Of a DNA stretch of 11,088 nt, positions 1 to 7,041 are shown one piece after another. The position numbers and the translations under genes are program-made. The stretch lies in NCBI GenBank assembly GCA_002491605.1, contig DKWG01000057.1, forward strand, positions 1-11,088. Reading direction: 5' to 3'. The number at the start of each line of letters is the position of its first letter. The stretch's first letter is position 1. Source of the stretch: Ruminococcus sp. UBA7158 (GTDB lineage Bacteria; Bacillota; Clostridia; Oscillospirales; Ruminococcaceae). The notes beneath the pieces are model-generated. The model did not search any database. It was not told the DNA's origin and saw only the letters and a program-made list of their open reading frames with translations.

Positions 1-32
1 GGGCGTTTTGCTCAGGGCTATATAGTTTTTGA
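1..32 (+). CDS. 3' end of an upstream ORF, possibly AtpZ (partial)
   Basis: An open frame enters from the left edge and stops at TGA 30-32, reading ...AFCSGLYSF. In many Firmicutes a short two-helix protein, AtpZ, precedes atpI and ends in a similar Gly/aromatic stretch, so this could be its tail. Only about ten codons are visible. A competing frame (GRFAQGYIVFEWECLF) stays open to TAG 49-51, where its last base would overlap the proposed atpI GTG. I cannot decide between them from this window. Confidence 0.25.
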   Translation, partial: AFCSGLYSF

Positions 33-50
33 ATGGGAGTGTTTGTTTTA

Positions 51-503
51 GTGGAAGAGTCCAATAAAAAAGCCATATTGGGGTTTTTAGCTCCTGTTGC
101 TGTCGGCACTCTTTGCTTAGAAGCGATTACTGTGCTGGTGTTTGTAATAATTAAGAAGTTCAGTATGGGCGTTATATGGGGGGCACTTTGGGGCACTGCC
201 GTTATGGTGCTTTATTACTTTTTGATGTCCCTTGCTGTTATAAAAGCGGCTTCCGGAAATCCCGAGGATGTAAAAAAGCGCATACAGGCTTCTTATTCAA
301 TGCGAATGCTCATGCTTTTAGTGCTGATGGGCATAGGTCTGTATTTGAGCAGCTATTTAAACCTTATGAACTGGATACCGATGCTTTTGGCGTGTATATA
401 TCCGAGAATTTCGATTGCTGTTTATTCGGCATTTAAAGCTAAAAAGGACAGTGCCGATAAGACTGCCAACAGCAGTGAAAGTGAAAAGGACGGTGAGATT
501 TAG
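51..503 (+). CDS. atpI: ATP synthase subunit I (AtpI-like membrane protein)
   Basis: This is a small membrane protein of about 150 residues at the head of the ATP synthase operon. In this family AtpI is thought to help assemble the c-ring or stabilise Fo; it is not part of the final catalytic machine. Hydrophobic segments lie at about residues 8-33, 41-65, 85-103 and 106-126, arranged as two hairpins. Between them is a basic loop (PEDVKKRIQASYSMR) typical of AtpI, and the tail is highly charged (KAKKDSADK to the end). I chose GTG 51 because GGGAG at 35-39 sits 11 bases upstream and the product then starts with a charged stretch (EESNKK) before the first helix. An in-frame ATG at 33 would add six residues but has no visible ribosome binding site. 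The gene ends two bases before atpB. Identity rests mainly on position and topology, since AtpI diverges quickly. Confidence 0.8.
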   Translation: MEESNKKAILGFLAPVAVGTLCLEAITVLVFVIIKKFSMGVIWGALWGTAVMVLYYFLMSLAVIKAASGNPEDVKKRIQASYSMRMLMLLVLMGIGLYLSSYLNLMNWIPMLLACIYPRISIAVYSAFKAKKDSADKTANSSESEKDGEI

Positions 504-505
504 CC

Positions 506-1249
506 GTGGAAATTGAAGTTACCGGTGCGAAAATACTTTTTGAACTGCCCTTCGGCATAACCATAACCGAAACGCAGGTTAATATGTGGATAGTTATGGC
601 GGTAATAGCCGGTCTGTGTATCTGGCTGACACATGATTTGAAGGTTAAGCCGACATCGAAAAGGCAGATAGTAGCTGAGTTTTTGGTTAAGACGGCTCAG
701 AACTTTGTTGAGGGCAATATGGGCAAGCGATTTGCGTTCTTTACTCCCTATATTGCGGCTTTGTTCTCGCTGGCGCTCGGCTGCTGCTTTGTCTCGCTTT
801 TGGGAATGTATCCTCCGACAAGCGATTTAAACACCACACTCGGCTGGGCGGCGATAACGTTTGTTTTGATAACCTTCTATAAATTCAAGACAAACGGCTT
901 GGGCGGCTATTTAAAGGGGCTTACAGAGCCGATATTTATAATGGCTCCAATGAATGTCATAGGTGAGTTTTCCACTCCTATTTCTATGGCTTTTCGTATG
1001 TTCGGAAACGTTGTGTCAGGATCTATTATTTCCGCTTTGGTTTACGCTGCATTGGCGTCTGCCAACTCGGCGCTGTTCGGCTGGCTCCCCGGCTTCTTGG
1101 GCGAGTGGGCAAATAATTACCCGATTCTGCAATTGGGCTTACCTGCTGTTTTATCGCTGTATTTTGATATTTTCAGCAGTGTTTTGCAGTCATTTATTTT
1201 CTGTATGCTGACAATGCTTTATATAAAGTCGGCTGCGGAAGTTGAATAA
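506..1249 (+). CDS. atpB: F-type ATP synthase subunit a
   Basis: Membrane stator subunit that provides the two ion half-channels and the essential arginine next to the c-ring; 247 residues, normal for the family. The start is GTG, two bases after the atpI stop, with GGTGAG at 492-497 as ribosome binding site. The signature FRMFGN around residues 163-168 carries the essential Arg164, equivalent to E. coli Arg210. Near the C-terminus, LYFDIFSSVLQSFIFCMLTM contains Gln228, equivalent to E. coli Gln252. By spacing, the positions of E. coli Glu219 and His245 are Ser173 and Asp221 here, so the acidic half-channel residue has moved to the last helix. Several membrane helices are evident, at about 28-42, 78-102, 113-125, 160-185 and 205-240. 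The subunit should work with the probable Na+-type c subunit encoded next. Confidence 0.97.
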   Translation: MEIEVTGAKILFELPFGITITETQVNMWIVMAVIAGLCIWLTHDLKVKPTSKRQIVAEFLVKTAQNFVEGNMGKRFAFFTPYIAALFSLALGCCFVSLLGMYPPTSDLNTTLGWAAITFVLITFYKFKTNGLGGYLKGLTEPIFIMAPMNVIGEFSTPISMAFRMFGNVVSGSIISALVYAALASANSALFGWLPGFLGEWANNYPILQLGLPAVLSLYFDIFSSVLQSFIFCMLTMLYIKSAAEVE

Positions 1250-1295
1250 ATCATAAAATATTGAGCTTTTACTTTTGAAAGGATGGTAAATTATT

Positions 1296-1556
1296 ATGGA
1301 AAGAGCTTTAGTTTTAATGGGATGCGCTATCGGCGCAGGTTTATCTATGATAGCAGGTATAGGCCCCGGTATAGGTGAGGGCTACGCAGTAGGTAAAGCC
1401 TGCGAGGCTATAGCAAGACAGCCCGAGCAGAAGTCAAGCGTTACAACTACCATGCTTATGGGTTGTGCTGTTGCCGAGACTACCGGTCTTTACGGCTTCA
1501 TTATGGGTCTTTTGCTCATCCTCTTAGCTCCCGGTATGTTCCTCAAGAAGCTTTGA
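1296..1556 (+). CDS. atpE: F-type ATP synthase subunit c (two-carboxylate, probably Na+-type)
   Basis: Rotor ring subunit, 86 residues, forming two helices (about 5-33 and 48-80) joined by the polar loop ARQPEQK. The ion site is readable: Pro24 and Glu28 on helix 1 (GIGPGIGEGY), and Val59, Glu61, Thr62, Thr63 and Tyr66 on helix 2 (AVAETTGLYG). By alignment with the Ilyobacter tartaricus Na+ c subunit these match Pro28, Gln32, Val63, Glu65, Ser66, Thr67 and Tyr70. Gln32 is thus replaced by Glu, and Ser66 by Thr, which keeps the hydroxyl. Two glutamates in one site is the arrangement known from the Na+ rotor of Fusobacterium nucleatum. A 46-base AT-rich leader with GAAAGGATGG at 1277-1286 precedes the ATG, which suits the high expression needed for a multi-copy subunit. 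Na+ specificity is inferred, not shown. Confidence 0.98.
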   Translation: MERALVLMGCAIGAGLSMIAGIGPGIGEGYAVGKACEAIARQPEQKSSVTTTMLMGCAVAETTGLYGFIMGLLLILLAPGMFLKKL

Positions 1557-1595
1557 TTACCTATTTATATAAGGATATAAGGGAGTTGTTTTAAT

Positions 1596-2111
1596 ATGCT
1601 GATGGCAGGAACATCTCTTGAGATTCTCTCCATAAACGTTTGGCACGTTCTTATGGCGATAGGAAATCTCTTGATACTCGTTCTGATTTTAAAGAAGTTC
1701 CTCTTCAAACCTGTTCAAAACATACTCAAGCAGCGTGAGGAAGAGGTCGGCAAGATATATTCCGACGCCGATGAAGCCTTGAGCAAAGCCAACGAGGACA
1801 AGGCTTTATATGAGCAAAAGCTGATGGACGCTAAGTCCGAAGCCGACAGCCTGATAAAGCTTGCTTCGGAGCAGGCAAAGCGTGAGTCGGGAGACATTGT
1901 ATCAGCCGCCCGCAAGGAAGCAGAAAGACGTCTTAAAAACGCCGACGACGACATCGAGCTTGCAAAGAAAAAGGCTGCCGAGGATATGATGGATTCTATC
2001 TCCGATATGGTTATAGACCTTGCCGAAAAGGTAGTAGAAAAGGAAATAGACAAGGATTCGCATTCTGCCCTTATTGACGATGCTATCAATCGCTTGGGTG
2101 ACAGCCTATGA
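1596..2111 (+). CDS. atpF: F-type ATP synthase subunit b
   Basis: Peripheral stalk subunit that ties Fo to F1; 171 residues. One N-terminal membrane helix (about residues 8-33, ending in LILKKFLFKP) is followed by a long, highly charged, alanine-rich coiled coil (about 38-150). The PVQNILKQREEEV segment after the membrane helix is typical of b subunits. The ATG at 1596 follows GGGAG (1581-1585) by 10 bases; a second in-frame ATG at 1602 is possible but has poorer spacing. The final TGA overlaps the atpH start as ATGA, which suggests translational coupling with delta, its direct partner at the top of F1. Confidence 0.96.
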   Translation: MLMAGTSLEILSINVWHVLMAIGNLLILVLILKKFLFKPVQNILKQREEEVGKIYSDADEALSKANEDKALYEQKLMDAKSEADSLIKLASEQAKRESGDIVSAARKEAERRLKNADDDIELAKKKAAEDMMDSISDMVIDLAEKVVEKEIDKDSHSALIDDAINRLGDSL

Positions 2112-2647
2112 TGAAGAATTTTTCTTTGGAATACGGAATTGCACTGTTTAAGCTTGCGCAGGAGTCAGGAGCGGAAAAGGAGATTTTCGATGATTTTGAC
2201 TCGGTGAGCAGGGTTTTTGCAGCTCAGCCGCAGCTTGAAAGACTTCTTTCCAACCCGAGACTGAGCGCCGATGAGCGTGCAAACGTCATTGAGAGCATTT
2301 TCGGCGGTAAAGTGAATTTATATTTGCTGAATATGCTTAAAATACTGGCGGAAAAACGCCGCTGTGACATGATAGAAAAGTGCTGGCAGGTTTATAAAAG
2401 CCGCTATTGCGAAGCTAACAACATAATGCAGGCGACTGTTTATTCCGCTGCTGAGCTTTCGGATGAGCAAAGAAGCAGGCTTATCGAAACTCTCAGCAAA
2501 AAGACAGGCTCCGACATTATTTTGGACTCAAGAATTGATAAGAGCTGCATAGGCGGAATGCGCATTGAATACGACGGAAAGCGTTTTGATTCGAGCGTAA
2601 AGCAAAAACTCTCGTCATTTAAAAAATCACTTAAAAGCGGTTATTAA
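2108..2647 (+). CDS. atpH: F-type ATP synthase subunit delta
   Basis: Delta (OSCP) links the top of the alpha3beta3 head to the b stalk; 179 residues, the usual length. The N-terminal helical domain (FSLEYGIALFKLAQESGAE) shows the family's Y-x2-ALF-x-LA pattern. The C-terminal part has the conserved stretch IDKSCIGGMRIEYDGKRFDS-S (about residues 143-163), matching the family's GG-x5-G signature. Translation starts in a 4-base overlap with atpF (ATGA at 2108); a second ATG follows immediately at 2111 and either may be used. Confidence 0.96.
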   Translation: MMKNFSLEYGIALFKLAQESGAEKEIFDDFDSVSRVFAAQPQLERLLSNPRLSADERANVIESIFGGKVNLYLLNMLKILAEKRRCDMIEKCWQVYKSRYCEANNIMQATVYSAAELSDEQRSRLIETLSKKTGSDIILDSRIDKSCIGGMRIEYDGKRFDSSVKQKLSSFKKSLKSGY

Positions 2648-2670
2648 AGCGAAGAGCGGAGTGAAGTTAT

Positions 2671-4179
2671 ATGAATATAGATGAAATAAGCAGCCTTATT
2701 AAGGCTCAGATAAAGAATTACGAAAAGAAATCGGAACTTTCCGAAACCGGAAGCGTCGTCACTGTCGGCGACGGCATTGCACAGGTCTACGGTCTTGACA
2801 ACTGTCTTTCAAACGAGCTCGTTGAGTTTTCGAACGGAACATACGGCATGGCATTAAACCTCGAAGAGGAGTTTGTGTCTGTAGTTATGCTCGGCTCGGA
2901 CGAGGGCGTCAGCGAGGGCGACACTGTTAAGCGCACAGGCTCTGTAGTCTCTGTCCCCGTCGGCGAGGGGCTTATAGGCAGAGTTGTAAATGCGCTCGGT
3001 CAGCCTATAGACGGCAAGGGTCCTATTAACTGTGAAAAAATGCTTCCTATCGAGCAAAAGGCGACAGGCATTATCGAAAGAAAGTCTGTAAGCGTGCCTT
3101 TGCAGACAGGTATTAAAGCTATCGACTCGATGATTCCTATCGGTCGCGGTCAGCGTGAGCTTATTATAGGCGACCGCCAGACAGGTAAAACCGTTATCGC
3201 CACCGATACAATTATAAACCAGAAGGGCAAGAACTGCATTTGTATTTACGTTGCAATAGGTCAGAAGAACTCAACGGTTGTTCAGCTTGTTGACACGCTT
3301 ACAAGAGCAGGAGCTATGGACTATACAATAGTAGTCAGCTCGACTGCAAGTGAGCTTGCAACCTTGCAGTACATCGCTCCGTATGCCGGATGCACAATGG
3401 GCGAATACTTTATGAAGCAGGGTAAGGACGCTTTGATTATCTACGACGACCTTTCAAAGCACGCTGTTGCATACAGAACGCTTTCCCTTCTTATCAGACG
3501 TCCGCCGGGACGTGAAGCATACCCCGGAGACGTTTTCTATCTGCACTCAAGACTTTTAGAGCGTGCGGCGAGACTTTCCGATGATTTAGGCGGCGGTTCC
3601 TTAACTGCGCTGCCGATAATAGAAACTCAGGCAGGAGACGTTTCTGCGTATATACCCACAAACGTTATTTCAATCACTGACGGTCAGGTATTCCTCGAAA
3701 CAGAGCTTTTCAATGCGGGAATTATGCCTGCGGTTAACCCCGGTATCTCTGTCAGCCGTGTCGGCGGCGCTGCTCAGCTTAAGGCAATGAAGCAGGTTTC
3801 GGGAACGTTGAAGCTCTTGTATTCACAGTATCGTGAGCTGCAATCCTTTGCGCAGTTCGGTTCAGATCTTGATAAGGACACAAAGGAGCGTTTGGCTCAG
3901 GGTGAGAGAATCGTTGAGGTATTGAAGCAGGACAGAAATACTCCTGTTCCGGTTGAGCTTCAGGTGTGCATTATCTACGCTGTTGTAAATAACTACTTGA
4001 AGGATATTCCGGTTTCACTCGTCAAGAAGTATGAAAAGGATTTGTATTTTGAGATGAGCTCATATCAGCGAGAAATGCTCGATACAATTGCCTCCGGAGC
4101 GTCTTTGACCGGCGAGCTTAAGGAGCGTTTGGATACAGCAGTTAATGACTTCACTCAAAAGTTTATCAGTCTGAACTGA
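2671..4179 (+). CDS. atpA: F-type ATP synthase subunit alpha
   Basis: Non-catalytic nucleotide-binding subunit of the F1 head; 502 residues, full length. The N-terminal helix (MNIDEISSLIKAQIKNYEKK) is the delta-binding segment. The Walker A motif GDRQTGKT is at 167-174. The Walker B region ALIIYDDLSKHA is at about 254-265, followed by RRPPGREAYPGDVFY (276-290). The alpha/beta signature PAVNPGISVS (353-362) is followed by Arg363, the arginine finger that reaches into the catalytic site of beta. GGAG at 2658-2661 lies 9 bases before the ATG. No key residue is missing. Confidence 0.99.
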   Translation: MNIDEISSLIKAQIKNYEKKSELSETGSVVTVGDGIAQVYGLDNCLSNELVEFSNGTYGMALNLEEEFVSVVMLGSDEGVSEGDTVKRTGSVVSVPVGEGLIGRVVNALGQPIDGKGPINCEKMLPIEQKATGIIERKSVSVPLQTGIKAIDSMIPIGRGQRELIIGDRQTGKTVIATDTIINQKGKNCICIYVAIGQKNSTVVQLVDTLTRAGAMDYTIVVSSTASELATLQYIAPYAGCTMGEYFMKQGKDALIIYDDLSKHAVAYRTLSLLIRRPPGREAYPGDVFYLHSRLLERAARLSDDLGGGSLTALPIIETQAGDVSAYIPTNVISITDGQVFLETELFNAGIMPAVNPGISVSRVGGAAQLKAMKQVSGTLKLLYSQYRELQSFAQFGSDLDKDTKERLAQGERIVEVLKQDRNTPVPVELQVCIIYAVVNNYLKDIPVSLVKKYEKDLYFEMSSYQREMLDTIASGASLTGELKERLDTAVNDFTQKFISLN

Positions 4180-4205
4180 CAAAGGTAACTTCGATTAATT
4201 GATGA

Positions 4206-4213
4206 AGGGAGGG
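4206..4213 (+). promoter_or_regulatory. Strong Shine-Dalgarno that decides the atpG start
   Basis: AGGGAGGG is an almost perfect match to the 16S anti-Shine-Dalgarno. Seven bases separate it from the ACG at 4221 and 16 from the first ATG at 4230. Spacing therefore favours initiation at ACG rather than ATG. Confidence 0.7.
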
Positions 4214-4220
4214 CTTTAAA

Positions 4221-5069
4221 ACGGCTTCAATGAAGGAGATTAATCTCCGAATTAAAAGTATAACCGGCACAAAGCAGATAACAAAAGCCATGGAGCTTGT
4301 CGCCATTTCAAAGCTCACCAAGGCGATGGACAGAATAACAAGGTGCCGTCCTTTTTACACAGAGCTGTATGCTCAGCTTTGTGATATAGCGGCTTCAAGC
4401 ACGGCAGGGGAGTCGCACTTCTTTGCCAAGCGTGAGGTCAAAAAAACCTGCCTTGTGGTTATTGCAGGCGACCGAGGTCTTGCAGGCGGATATAACAATA
4501 ACATCTTTAAATATTGCGATGAGAATTTCGGCGGAAAAGATGTATGCGTTTTGCCGATCGGAAAGCGCTCTTTGGATCACTTTGAGCGTCGGGGATATGA
4601 GATAGTGTCTGACGATTTTGCTTCCGTTGAGGATATAGACGTCGGAGATACCTTTGAAATAAGCCGAATGCTCACTGATATGTACTCAAGCGGCGATTTT
4701 GATGAACTCTACTGCGTTTACACCAACTTCGCTTCAATGCTGTCGCAGAATCCCGGGTCGCTGAAGCTGCTGCCGTTGGATGAAAGCATAAGCTCGCACA
4801 AGGTTGAGTTAAAAAGATTTTTGCTGATAGAGCCGTCGCCGGAGTCGGTATTTGACCATATAGTTCCTGACGGAGTTGCAGGGCTTATATGGGGAGCGGT
4901 GTGCGAATCGTATGCCAGTGAGCTTGCTGCGAGACGAGTTGCGATGGAATCGGCGACATCGAACGCCGAGGACATTATCGCAGACCTGCAGCTTAAGTAT
5001 AACAAGGCAAGAAAGAGTGCGATAACTCAGCAGATAACAGAAATTGTTTCCGGTTCTCAGACGGAATAA
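4221..5069 (+). CDS. atpG: F-type ATP synthase subunit gamma, probable ACG start
   Basis: Central rotor shaft of F1; 279 residues if started at ATG 4230, 282 from ACG 4221. The N-terminal helix (MKEINLRIKSITGTKQITKA) and the C-terminal helix (AMESATSNAEDII, then LKYNKARKSAITQQITEIVSG) form the family's coiled coil. The central Rossmann-like part has DRGLAGGYNNNI. Gamma subunits commonly begin Met-Ala-Ser-Met-(Lys/Arg/Gln)-Glu-Ile. Here the bases just before the ATG read ACG GCT TCA ATG, so starting at ACG gives exactly (M)ASMKEI. No ATG, GTG or TTG lies in frame between the upstream stop (TGA 4203-4205) and ATG 4230. The strong ribosome binding site at 4206-4213 fits ACG far better than ATG. 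A base-call error (ATG read as ACG) is the main alternative. Function is certain; only the start is in doubt. Confidence 0.95.
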   Translation, partial: TASMKEINLRIKSITGTKQITKAMELVAISKLTKAMDRITRCRPFYTELYAQLCDIAASSTAGESHFFAKREVKKTCLVVIAGDRGLAGGYNNNIFKYCDENFGGKDVCVLPIGKRSLDHFERRGYEIVSDDFASVEDIDVGDTFEISRMLTDMYSSGDFDELYCVYTNFASMLSQNPGSLKLLPLDESISSHKVELKRFLLIEPSPESVFDHIVPDGVAGLIWGAVCESYASELAARRVAMESATSNAEDIIADLQLKYNKARKSAITQQITEIVSGSQTE

Positions 5070-5094
5070 TAAATAATCCGAAAGGAATAATTCT

Positions 5095-6498
5095 ATGGAC
5101 AATTTGAATAAAAATGTCGGCACGGTGACTCAGATCATAGGTCCTGTTCTTGATATAAGATTTGACGACGGAAAGCTGCCTGAGCTGAATAACGCCGTCA
5201 CCATAGACTATGATTCAAGGCATATAGTTTTAGAGGTCGCTCAGCACGTCGGCGATAACGTTGTAAGATGTATTGCAATGAGTTCAACTGACGGTTTGCC
5301 GAGGGGCATAGAGGCTGTTGACACCGGTGCGCCGATAAGTGTGCCTGTCGGCGAGGCGACATTGGGAAGAGTATTCAACCTTTTGGGCGAAGCTGTCGAC
5401 AATCAGCCTACCCCCGAAACACCCGAGCGCTGGCCTATTCACAGACCTGCTCCGAAGTTTGACGAACAGCAGACAAGAACCGAAATCCTTGAAACGGGAA
5501 TAAAGGTTGTCGACCTCATCTGCCCGTATGCAAAGGGCGGTAAGATCGGTTTGTTCGGCGGTGCAGGCGTCGGTAAGACGGTTTTGATTCAGGAGCTTAT
5601 AAATAACGTTGCAAAAGAGCACGGCGGTATCTCAGTCTTCACCGGAGTAGGCGAAAGGACCCGTGAAGGCAATGACCTTTACAATGAAATGAAGGAATCA
5701 GGAGTTCTATCCAAGACCGCCTTGGTTTACGGTCAGATGAACGAGCCTCCGGGAGCGAGAATGAGAGTAGGTTTGACGGGGCTTACAATGGCTGAGTACT
5801 TCAGAGACCGTGAGCACCAGGACGTTCTATTGTTCATTGACAACATATTCCGCTTTACACAGGCAGGCTCCGAGGTTTCGGCACTTTTGGGCAGAATGCC
5901 CTCAGAGGTTGGCTACCAGCCGACACTTGCAACCGAAATGGGAGCTTTGCAGGAGAGAATAACCTCGACTAAAAACGGTTCTATTACCTCGGTTCAGGCA
6001 GTATATGTCCCTGCCGACGATTTGACAGACCCGGCACCGGCGACAACGTTTGCGCACCTTGACGCTACAACGGTTTTGTCCCGTGCGATATCTTCCTTGG
6101 GTATTTATCCTGCCGTTGACCCACTTGATTCTACATCAAGAATACTGACTCCTGACGTTGTCGGTGAGGAGCATTACAAGGTTGCCCGTGACGTTCAGAA
6201 AATTCTTCAAAGATATAAAGAGCTTCAGGATATAATCGCCATTATGGGTATGGATGAGCTTTCCGAAGAGGATAAGCTCACCGTTGCAAGAGCGAGAAAG
6301 GTTCAAAGATTCCTTTCACAGCCGTTTACGGTTGCCGAGCAGTTCACAGGCTACACCGGAAAGTACGTCCCTGTTGAGGAAACTGTAAGAGGCTTTAGGG
6401 AAATCATCGAGGGCAAGCATGACGATTTGCCTGAATCGGCGTTCTTGTTTGTCGGAACTATTGACGAAGCTGTTGAAAAAGCAAACGCTTCAAAGTAA
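5095..6498 (+). CDS. atpD: F-type ATP synthase subunit beta (catalytic)
   Basis: Catalytic subunit of F1 that makes or hydrolyses ATP; 467 residues, full length. The N-terminal beta barrel begins VGTVTQIIGPVLDIRF. The Walker A motif GGAGVGKT is at 155-162, and the catalytic glutamate is Glu187 in GERTREG. The Walker B region is LLFIDNIFRFTQAGSEVSALLGR (from about 245), and the signature PAVDPLDSTS is at 339-348. The C-terminal domain has the DELSEED loop (MDELSEEDKL), which meets gamma and epsilon during rotation. AAAGGA at about 5081-5086 precedes the ATG. It lies 25 bases after atpG in the same transcript. Confidence 0.99.
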   Translation: MDNLNKNVGTVTQIIGPVLDIRFDDGKLPELNNAVTIDYDSRHIVLEVAQHVGDNVVRCIAMSSTDGLPRGIEAVDTGAPISVPVGEATLGRVFNLLGEAVDNQPTPETPERWPIHRPAPKFDEQQTRTEILETGIKVVDLICPYAKGGKIGLFGGAGVGKTVLIQELINNVAKEHGGISVFTGVGERTREGNDLYNEMKESGVLSKTALVYGQMNEPPGARMRVGLTGLTMAEYFRDREHQDVLLFIDNIFRFTQAGSEVSALLGRMPSEVGYQPTLATEMGALQERITSTKNGSITSVQAVYVPADDLTDPAPATTFAHLDATTVLSRAISSLGIYPAVDPLDSTSRILTPDVVGEEHYKVARDVQKILQRYKELQDIIAIMGMDELSEEDKLTVARARKVQRFLSQPFTVAEQFTGYTGKYVPVEETVRGFREIIEGKHDDLPESAFLFVGTIDEAVEKANASK

Positions 6499-6537
6499 TA
6501 ATAAATATGTCGTTATTTAAAAAGGAGCGTGTGTAAG

Positions 6538-6951
6538 ATGAGCAGCTTTAAGCTGAAAATAATGTCTCCGGATGGTATTTTCTACGACGGCGACGCATAT
6601 CAGCTCTCCCTGCGCTCTGTCGACGGAGAGGTGTCGATACTTGCAGGACATATACCGTATCTTACAGCAGTCGGAATAGGCGAGTGCAGGCTATATGAAC
6701 AATCCGGCGAAAAGCCAAGGCGTGCCGCTTGCTGCGGAGGTATGCTTTCTGTCGATGACGAAGGAGTTCTTTTAGCGCCGACAACCTTTGAATGGGCTAA
6801 GGATATTGATATAGAGCGTGCCAAAGCGGCAAAGACAAAAGCGGAGCAAAGATTGGCTGAGCCGACAAGCAGTGCAAAGAAGGGCATGGCTAAGCTTAAG
6901 CTTCAAAGAGCTAATCTCAGAATCAGCATAGCTGAAAAGGAAAAGTCATAA
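6538..6951 (+). CDS. atpC: F-type ATP synthase subunit epsilon
   Basis: Rotor foot and regulatory subunit of F1; 137 residues from ATG 6538. The N-terminal beta sandwich reads FKLKIMSPDGIFYDGDAY and SVDGEVSILAGHIPYLTAVG, both typical. The C-terminal helical hairpin begins IDIERAKAAKTKAEQRL. This contains IDxxRA, the motif that in Bacillus epsilon subunits takes part in ATP binding and in control of the inhibitory up/down conformations. I chose ATG 6538 because AAGGAG (6522-6527) is 10 bases upstream. The in-frame GTG at 6529 would lie one base from that site and adds only three residues. It is the last gene of the operon. Confidence 0.97.
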   Translation: MSSFKLKIMSPDGIFYDGDAYQLSLRSVDGEVSILAGHIPYLTAVGIGECRLYEQSGEKPRRAACCGGMLSVDDEGVLLAPTTFEWAKDIDIERAKAAKTKAEQRLAEPTSSAKKGMAKLKLQRANLRISIAEKEKS

Positions 6952-6974
6952 ATCATTTTTCCTATAGAAATACT

Positions 6975-7021
6975 AAAACCACTTAAAACAACGGATTGAC
7001 CGACGTTTTAAGTGGTTTTTT
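6975..7021 (+). terminator. Rho-independent terminator of the atp operon, probably bidirectional
   Basis: A perfect 15-bp inverted repeat pairs 6975-6989 (AAAACCACTTAAAAC) with 7005-7019 (GTTTTAAGTGGTTTT). Inside it a further 3-bp CGG/CCG stem (6992-6994 with 7000-7002) closes a five-base loop. A run of six T follows at 7016-7021. On the other strand the left arm supplies GGTTTT after the stem, so the hairpin can also stop sbcDC transcripts arriving from the right. It sits 23 bases after atpC and 20 bases beyond the sbcC stop. Confidence 0.93.
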
Positions 7022-7041
7022 ATAATGCTGATGAACAAACC

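Noticed and set aside
1250..1295. AT-rich gap before atpE as a separate promoter
   Set aside because: No paired -35 and -10 with proper spacing was seen; it fits an AT-rich translational leader for the multi-copy c subunit.
1715..2089. Open frame of 124 codons antisense to atpF, very rich in serine
   Set aside because: It is the complement of a Glu/Lys/Ala-rich coiled coil; the low-complexity composition and lack of a plausible start region mark it as a shadow.
4202..4219. Mini-ORF (ATG AAG GGA GGG CTT TAA) just before atpG
   Set aside because: Its codons are the atpG Shine-Dalgarno itself and it has no ribosome binding site, so a leader peptide is not supported.
4809..5123. Antisense open frames across atpG and the atpD start
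   Set aside because: They overlap two certain genes on the other strand and show no recognisable motif.
6529..6537. GTG start for atpC three codons upstream of the ATG
   Set aside because: It is one base from AAGGAG, too close for initiation; ATG 6538 has normal spacing.
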